DNA of 64,000 nucleotides from Globomyces pollinis-pini (lineage: Eukaryota; Chytridiomycota; Chytridiomycetes; Rhizophydiales; Globomycetaceae), in NCBI GenBank assembly GCA_025399215.1, contig MU621124.1, positions 36,733 through 100,732 on the forward strand. The letters run 5' to 3'. The position numbers and the translations under genes were made by a program. The notes beneath the pieces were generated by a model. The model had not been told where the DNA came from, ran no database searches, and saw nothing but the letters and a program-made list of their open reading frames with translations. Below are positions 57,316 to 64,000 of the stretch, one piece after another (the first letter of the stretch is position 1; each line of letters opens with the position of its first letter).

Positions 57316-60253
57316 TTAATAACCATCTTCATCTGTATCAAATATAGGTGGTTGTTTTAATTTTGATTGATATGAAGGGGATAATGATTTGATATTGTTT
57401 CGCTGACTTAGACCTGAACTCTGATTGCTTATGGCTCTAGCCCTTGAGTTCAGTAAATGCATCTCATGTTCAGCGACATCTCCATTCTCATTCGTTATGG
57501 ATAAGCCTTGTGCAGTCGACCTACTGTTAATCTATATTGTTTTTACCCAAAGGTATTTGCAATATTTTTTAGTAGTTCATGATTTTCACTTTTGATGTCT
57601 AAGACACTGTTGGTGATGGGAGCCTTTGCGACCAAAGCCTCTTTAAAGTCTGCTATTCCCAAACTAGGCTTATCAGATTTCTAATTTATAAGTTTAAAAA
57701 GGGTTACGGATGTAGTTGATGCCATAGAGCCTGATCGTTTGTGGTTTAAACTTGGAGTTTTAATTTGCTTTTTTGGTAGTTGAGGACTGACTAATTGTGA
57801 TAGTTGGTCTGTCCAAGTTAGAAAAGATAGATCATTACCTTTATTGGTGCTATCTATCTCGAATTCTCTATTCCACTCCCTTTTGATTTTCTCAAGGTCT
57901 GCGGGACAATCCTTTTCAATGTGACTCGTCAAAAGCATTATGATCTCTTCTCTGTTAAGTTTGTTTGTGAGAGGTTGAAGTGCGATAGATCCTTCGGTTT
58001 CACTTATGATGTTAAAAATACTGCTAACCTAAATCTTCGAAGGCTTAAAACAACCAAGGCCTCCTCCGACAACTCAACACCAGGGGACCATTGATTGTTC
58101 TTTAGTCTGGAGTCTTTGATTTTCGTCATATAAGTCAATAGTTCTTTGATTCCACAATACTGCCCAACAAACAAAAAGTAGTCAATAAAGATACTACCTA
58201 ACGCTCTTTGATTTGAGGCTGATAGTATATTTGCTTTATCCTACCAATTAATTTTATCATAATCATCACTCACCTGTATATGAAATATCAAAGGTATTGT
58301 TCGACCTAGATCTGGATAAGAATCAACTGTCAGCATAGCAGTTAATAGATTTCCGATAATGACAAAATCCGCAGGGTGGTTATTTGGCTTTAGAGCTAGA
58401 AGATATAATGCCTTTCTTGTATTATCGAAAAACTATTTGTCAAAATCAAACTTCTTTACTTCTAAACGAGATGAATTTGATCTAAAATGAATATTTCATA
58501 ACCTTACTTAGACTCAAGCCTGGCATTTTGAATGCATTTCATTATCAAGTGATAGAGTGAAATGTGTACATCTACCATGAAATATTAACCTTCGATTACC
58601 AGTATTTGGGGATTCAAAGTATGTGACCAATGGAGAGACCACATCGTAAGCAAGAACCACAGAAATAACAGAAGCTCGAAACTCTGGTGATGCTTTCATG
58701 TTTTTAACAACGACTTCAGAAAGAGAATTTAAAAGTGCAATCAAATATCCATTTTCTTTTGGAGTCATTGATTCTGGTGGATGAGCAAACTGAGCACGGT
58801 TGACAAGGAATGCTATTATTTCATTAAATTGAGTCGGGTAAGCTAATTTGATCGCCAATGAGCCTAACATTGTTAGATATTGTAAATATACCAATTGCTT
58901 GAATAAGAGCATTTTGAAGCGGCCTGGAAAGATCTGAACTAACACCTTGCTCTTGACACAAAGACAAATGCCTGGTAAATTTATCTAAAAATTCCAAGAT
59001 AGTCACACCACCCAAATGGCCATGGGATATAAAATGGCGTAATAAATTTACCAAGGTTGTTTTCGATCCTATTTGTGATTCTGACTCAATTCGGTCCAAC
59101 ACTATAGAGACAATTACAAAATGAAATTGTGTCTAATGTTAAACAATAATCATTTTCAAACCTCTGTGCTGCTAAGAATAATAGTGAGAATATCCAAAAC
59201 ATCGTCTGACGGCTCCCATTTATTCTCTTTATCCATTATCCTGAATAGTCAAACAAATTAAACAGTATACTTGAAAAGAGTTGATAAAAGTGACTTCAAT
59301 GTTTCTGCATTTGTTTTTTTGAAGATTCCAACCCAACATTTTTCTGCGGTTTGCTTTAACTCTTCATCAGTAATTAATTGATCAGTAATTGACTGTCTCT
59401 TTTCATGGTTGGAAACGTTTCTTGTCATTCGTGGAAAAGTAGGACTTCCTGGTTAACGACAGAAATTACCTATGGGCAGAGTCTTTTTGAAATTTTAAAT
59501 TATACAATATTGCACTCATAACCAATTCAATCGAATCATCAATATGAGCCCCATCTACAAAAAAGTCTGTCACACACAAAGATTCTAAAGCTTTCAATCC
59601 AGATAATCGTGATCTAAAACACATTTAGAACCGTTATGGAGTACTTGTTTTGATCGATGTTATCTGCAGTTTGGCGAGTTGCTTCAGTACAAAATTTAGA
59701 AACTAATTGAGTGTGTAATATGTTGAATTCAGAATCAATAATATCTTCGTGATTCCTGATACTAGTGTAAAGAATGAACTATCGTAAGAAGTGGGGTTTA
59801 AAGAATACTGTGTTGGTTGCGAGCAATATTAAATCTGTATCTGGACAATTGAAAATATTTATGATAATTCGAAGAATACTCTTTGAAATTACGCTAGCGT
59901 GTAAGCGGCATTCACTATGAAGTTTTAAATAAAGGTACTAATACTTTAACAGTGCGTTTATGATGGCCAAGCTTACTCTAACATGTCTAAAAATATTAAT
60001 GGACACTTAAACAAACCCAAAGCGACTCTTTCGTAAATCATTTTCCACTCTGTTTTCCAAAAAAATTCCAATTTTTGGTAATTTTTGAGGTTTATGTGAG
60101 GCATAGAAAGTTAATAATGACAATGCTTGAGACTTTGGACCTGAGTAATTTAAAGCAAAGACATGTACCTTCTTCTCCAGGTCCATTAGGATAAACATTT
60201 GATATTAAAGAAGCATGATTATGGCAAAAACTGCATACTAAATTGAATGTCAT
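57316..60253 (-). CDS. EFR3: EFR3-like plasma-membrane scaffold of the PI4-kinase complex
   Basis: EFR3 anchors the PI4-kinase alpha (Stt4) complex at the plasma membrane. The N-terminal exons read NVYPNGPGEEGPKSQALSLL then TFYASHKPQKLPKIG and FLENRVENDLRKSRFG, matching the conserved EFR3 opening. The middle is a long HEAT-like helical region, with LLRHFISHGHLGGVTILEFL, LPTQFNEIIAFLVNRAQ and ENGYLIALLNSLSEVVVKNM. The C-terminal third is polar and low in complexity. The last residues are KQPPIFDTDEDGY then TAA at 57316-57318. Many introns of about 25-35 nt interrupt it, and the exact exon chain in 57930-59800 is only partly resolved. The start ATG 60251-60253 gives MTFNLVCSFC. Confidence 0.8.
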
Positions 60254-60381
60254 TCCAATTAATTCTCTCTAAGGTCTAACTTGAAAAATCAAAGTAAAAA
60301 TGTGACACACACGAAAAGCTTGAATGATGAAACGTAAACAAATTGTAAGAGAATTTAAAATGATTTTTACTATTAATATTA

Positions 60382-61368
60382 CTACTGAGGGTGCCATTGT
60401 GGTATAACTCCAGGTGCCATGTACATGGGCATCATACCTGGCATAAACTGTGGTGGAGCTATATATTAATCTTTCATTGTAAATACCCATCATCGGTAAT
60501 GGTGCTGGCATAGCTGGAAGTGGTGCCATAGTGAGGCTATTATGTTACTTATTTACTAGCACTTACCCACTAGCTTGGGCTAGTTCAGTGAAATTTTTAT
60601 GTTGGGTTAAGGTTGCACCAGTCTTAACTGCTTGGGATGCCAACAATCTCTCTACGAATGTTTAGTCTAACAAAAGTACCAGAAGCTGTGCCGTGTCTCT
60701 CCTTTCCATCCTTCTTCAATGCATAGGAAACAGTTATACACTAGGATTAATGGGCAATTAAACTAACTCTATTCATTAAATATTGACCATGCATCGCTTC
60801 CAATGCAGCGTCTGAAGCCTCGAAATTGTCGTATGAAATGAATCCATAATTCTTTGAGTCTGATCCAGTTCCTCTGGAAATCTAAACAATATTAATGCGC
60901 AAAAGAAAATGCCTTGGGTGTTTGTGTGAGGGGGCCAAAGGCACTGAAGGTATCATACAACAATTTTTCGTCAACCATTGGGTCCAAATTCCCAATGAAT
61001 AGTGATGCTCCAACATCTATCACTTGGGCTTCTTTTTCTACAGTTGCTTTGTTGATTCTTAAAGGTTTTCCGTACAGCTTCACCATATTCAAGATCTGTT
61101 GTGAAATTAAACATTTTATATGTACCTTCAAACAATAATCTGCATCTTCTTCAGACATAAATTCCACAAAACCGTATCCTTGATGTCTACAACTTAGAAA
61201 CAGAATTGTAACATACGCTTGAGTAACTCTGTCTTTGGGTAGATTAACATTCACCACTGGTCCAGCTTGTAAGAATAACTCCCATAATAAAGGTTCTGTT
61301 GCTCTTTCATCAATATTTCCCACATAAACTGTTGCTTCTTGATTTCTTTCTTCTCCGTATGAATTCAT
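60382..61368 (-). CDS. SF3B4: Splicing factor SF3B4 (Hsh49), U2 snRNP
   Basis: This two-RRM protein of the SF3b complex binds pre-mRNA near the branch point. It starts [23 protein letters not shown]1 has [20 protein letters not shown] and [18 protein letters not shown], and the lin­ker carries [14 protein letters not shown]2 has [20 protein letters not shown] then [13 protein letters not shown], and ends in [20 protein letters not shown]. The C-terminus is the usual Pro/Met-rich tail ([14 protein letters not shown] and [16 protein letters not shown]), ending HPQ. Several short introns, one within each RRM, were placed. The stop is at 60382-60384. This branch-site factor is of interest given how short the introns are here, but the visible sequence looks ordinary. 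Confidence 0.94.
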
Positions 61369-61672
61369 GTGGAAAAAATATTTTACCTAAAACTATCTGG
61401 TATCATACATATACAAGAGGTTATTCATGCACCAAGCTAGACAGTCTGTTTTATACTTCGCTGCAAATTACCTTTTATAAATGCACAGTTGATGTAAATT
61501 CATATAAATAGCTGAGCTTTTGACCTTTTACATTTTATGATTGGATGAACGTTTTCCATAAACTCATTGGTAGTTAAACCATCTAAGTACAGTCTTGGTT
61601 TAGACAGATTTCTTGCTGGAGTAATAATATGTTTTCAGTACCGTATTTTTTAAGATCAATTTTTCAATCTTT
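61369..61672. promoter_or_regulatory. Divergent intergenic region between SF3B4 and PPT1
   Basis: 304 bp, AT-rich, with nothing recognised apart from its position between two divergent start codons. Confidence 0.35.
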
Positions 61673-62806
61673 ATGTACAAACTAATCGCCATTCTACTCT
61701 GTTTTTTTGGATCTAATGGCAGTACATTGGATACCACAAAATATTTTAAATCGGAGATGAAACCAATTGTATTCTGGCATGGAATGGGGGATTCATGCTG
61801 TGGTAATTTGGAGGCATTGTCCAACAAGTTGAAAGAAGATCACCCAGGTCTGATTGTTCATTCCATTCGTATTGGTGAAACTGAAGATCAAGATAGGAAA
61901 GCTTCATTTTTTGACTTGATCAATAGACAGGTAATTTTTCAATTTAACAAAGGCAGGTTGACGAAGTTTGTGAAGACTTCCAGAATAACCCAGACCTTAA
62001 AAATGGTTTTAATGCCATGGGATTTTCTCAAGGAGGGTAAGATGGTAGAAATTTATGCACAATAGCCTCTTTTTACGCGCATATGTGCAGAGATGTAATA
62101 ATCCTCCCATCCACAATGTAATAGATTCATTCTTGACCGTCAGTTAATTACCTTTGGATCTCCACATGCTGGAACAGCAGATATACCAAATTGCCAAAAT
62201 TCATCGGATCTGAATTGTGCATTAATGAGATCTGTGGTAAAAAATGGTGTTTATTGGAGTTGGGTTCAAAACCGAATCGTTCAAGCTCAGTATTATAAAA
62301 ATCCAAATAATTTGGACACATATCTTTCGAGTAGCATTTTTTTGCCCGATATCAATGATGAGTTAGAGGTTGGCTTATTTTTATAATAATCTGTAGGTTT
62401 TCCTCACTTTGTAACATTTCTAGGTTATCAATGTGAACTATGCAAAGAGAATGAAAAGCTTGGAAAAATTAGTATTGATTCGTTTTCTTGAAGATAAGAT
62501 GATTATCCCAAAAGATTCTGCTTGGTTTTCTTTCTATGACCAAGAGGGAAACGTCATACCACTAGCAGAGCGTGGTATATATAGTTTAATTTTATTTTAG
62601 ATTGGTATGCAAATGATCCTATCGGCCTCAAGACTCTTAACAATGAGAAGAAAATTGACTTTCTTACACTACCAGGAACCCATGTAAGTGGATATTCACT
62701 ATAACGACAGATGGAATTTACCTATTCCGATATTCAAGATTTGGTTCAGAAATATTTTACAAAGAAGACCAAATCTTCTTTGGTAATTCAAAACAATTAC
62801 ATGTGA
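61673..62806 (+). CDS. PPT1: Palmitoyl-protein thioesterase
   Basis: This lysosomal or vacuolar enzyme removes fatty acyl groups from S-acylated proteins. MYKLIAILLCFFGSNGS is a signal peptide. The catalytic domain begins KPIVFWHGMGDSCC. The nucleophile Ser is in AMGFSQGG, restored across an intron inside the Gly codon. LITFGSPHAGTADIPNC follows. The Asp is in MIIPKDSAW and the His in LTLPGTHMEFTY. Introns of about 26-29 nt were placed. Between DINDELE and VINVNYAKRM two introns (28 and 27 nt) abut with no exon between them (62369-62423). The stop is at 62804-62806. Catalytic residues appear complete. Confidence 0.94.
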
Positions 62807-63295
62807 TAATTAACGTCGAATTGGATGTGATAGCTGCAGCAATATAAATCAAATACTGTTGTTCAAACTTATTGGATTTAAATTGCGATATTAAGATTTT
62901 AATGGTTACAATTAATTGTCTACCTATACGGTGTCCTTTGAAAAAATGTACATGAATGTGCAGCACAGGTGGGCCGAAGAAGGAACAAAAGGAAACGTCA
63001 TGTGACCGATTATGTAGTACAGAGAAGGGTTGTTGAATTGGTACAGTGACAATTAATAAATCAAAAGAGGGTTAAAATTGATATCATGGACAATACGATA
63101 TTTGTAGGGTTTAGATTAACAATGGCAGAGGTACGGGCAGTTAGAAATCCAGAAGCAACCATAAAAGAATTGAAGGAAAGGAGGCTAAACATCTTAGCTT
63201 TGTGCAACACAAAATTTAATTTGTGACTATCAATGGGATCCTTTAAATGAAGGGAGTGTGATGTACTTCATTTACTTTTCAAATTAGCTCCTGAA
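62807..63295. other. Intergenic region with one small open frame
   Basis: 489 bp between PPT1 and the zinc-finger gene. It has an E-box-like string (gtcatgtgacc) near 62998, which might be a transcription-factor site. A 46-codon frame at 63086-63226 is listed separately. Nothing else was recognised. Confidence 0.35.
63086..63226 (+). CDS. Short hypothetical open reading frame, 46 codons
   Basis: An ATG-started frame encodes MDNTIFVGFRLTMAEVRAV and then a basic helix (IKELKERRLN) before TGA. It lies upstream of the zinc-finger gene and could be an upstream exon or open frame, or chance. No family recognised. Confidence 0.15.
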   Translation: MDNTIFVGFRLTMAEVRAVRNPEATIKELKERRLNILALCNTKFNL

Positions 63296-64000
63296 ATGAT
63301 CTCCATTCAATCCTTATTGTGCGATGAACCAACTGGATCCAACAAATTAGGAAAGAAAAAGATAAACCGCAATAATCATTCAATGCAAATAGGTACTCAG
63401 TTACGATCTTTAACCTTTAGCAACCTTGATGTGCCCATCAGAAACCTCCGATATATCTCCAACCTTATATTCACCTGTTGATTCATTACATTCAGTTCCA
63501 ACTCCTACAAGCCATTGTCTCCAACTACCCCCTTATCCAAGCGACAACGCTAATTTCCTATTCAATCGTCGTAACTCTTCTCCAAATACCATGTTGATCG
63601 ATCGACAAAACTGTAAAGTTACTATAGATATTTTAATTCTTAGTATCTAAAGAATCTCCTACAAACACTACTGTTTACTATGAATTCCAATTTGATAGTG
63701 GTGATAAATGTACTCGAAAGGTTTATCCTTGTGTATCTTGCGAGTTGTCATTTACAAGAAAACATGATCTAATTCGACATGAAAGAATCCATAGTGGTAT
63801 AAAACCCTATCAATGTGTCAGATGCGGTAAAGGTATGAATGCGACAAGATGTAACCTCAGGATTTGTACGTAAAGATGCATTAAAGCGACATCAAGCGAT
63901 GGATCCTGAAATCAGACGATTCCGGTGTGTTGTATCATGAATTACGACACTATCTCCCTTGTTTTATAGTCCTTGTTTCCATATTTATAGTAAAATTGTA
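63296..64000 (+). CDS. C2H2 zinc-finger transcription factor (partial, 3' end off the window)
   Basis: This is a probable DNA-binding regulator. ATG 63296 opens a Ser/Pro/Asn-rich N-terminal region (for example [14 protein letters not shown]), broken by introns of about 28 and 31 nt. A complete C2H2 finger follows ([20 protein letters not shown] then RIHSGIKP). The second finger begins [20 protein letters not shown] across a 28-nt intron. After its first His the sequence reads [10 protein letters not shown], so the usual second His is not at the standard spacing. Another intron probably follows at about 63925. The gene runs past the window edge. Target genes are unknown. Confidence 0.85.

Noticed and set aside
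1..64000. CRISPR arrays, bacterial operons or organelle DNA
   Set aside because: No regularly spaced identical repeats exist, almost every gene has spliceosomal introns, and the gene content is nuclear fungal.

Overview
The window is nuclear DNA of a fungus, most likely an early-diverging (non-Dikarya) lineage. It is AT-rich and densely packed with eukaryotic housekeeping genes. Fungal markers include a fungal-type fatty acid synthase with an acetyltransferase domain followed by an enoyl reductase domain, a CYP51, and a Dal5-like permease. A two-propeller coronin (coronin-7 type) is unlike the short coronin usual in Dikarya, and an NDUFB7-like subunit implies that respiratory complex I is present. 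The phylum is my inference and is not proved by the sequence. Nearly every gene is broken by very short GT-AG introns. Those I could place by reading frame and protein conservation are mostly 24-32 nt, with a total range of about 19-80 nt, so most genes appear as chains of short open stretches. The gene calls below join these stretches through the introns.

Layout. Positions 1-8749 hold the fatty acid synthase beta region (minus, runs off the left edge), riboflavin kinase (plus) and the SIN3 corepressor (minus). Positions 9442-22524 hold CYP51 (plus), then XRN1, RRP5 and CIA2 (all minus, closely spaced). Positions 22874-29263 hold an unrecognised Cys-rich coiled-coil protein, a hormone-sensitive-lipase-type hydrolase, a permease and a CAMK-like kinase. 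Positions 29316-34184 hold a tandem coronin and a DH-PH RhoGEF, head to head with 32 bp between start codons. Positions 34267-38194 are a plus-strand run: NOP58, mitochondrial uS13, GST kappa and PEX19. Positions 38285-48275 are a minus-strand run: NAD kinase, ATP synthase gamma, an unrecognised protein, a UBP9/13-USP12/46-type deubiquitinase, a membrane-anchored cyclic nucleotide phosphodiesterase, HPRT and a WBP11-like splicing protein. Positions 48276-56195 are a gene-poor island with hairpin-forming repeats, a terminal inverted repeat pair and broken Harbinger-like and MULE-like transposases. Positions 56196-64000 return to dense genes: OPA3, NDUFB7, EFR3, SF3B4, palmitoyl-protein thioesterase and a C2H2 zinc-finger protein that runs off the right edge.

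The genes do not form an operon. The set covers lipid synthesis, RNA decay and ribosome biogenesis (XRN1, RRP5, NOP58), mitochondrial function (uS13m, ATP3, NADK, OPA3, NDUFB7), and actin or membrane signalling (coronin, RhoGEF, PDE, EFR3). Several divergent pairs share extremely short promoters.

The most unusual signal is in intron architecture. At five places, conserved protein sequence can be restored with canonical GT-AG introns only if two or more unit-size introns lie back to back, separated by 0, 1, 2 or 3 nt of exon: XRN1 twice, NDUFB7, PPT1 and the RhoGEF. In addition, the GGDG motif of NAD kinase sits on a 10-nt exon. All of this comes from reading the sequence by eye. No alignment, expression data or database search was available.
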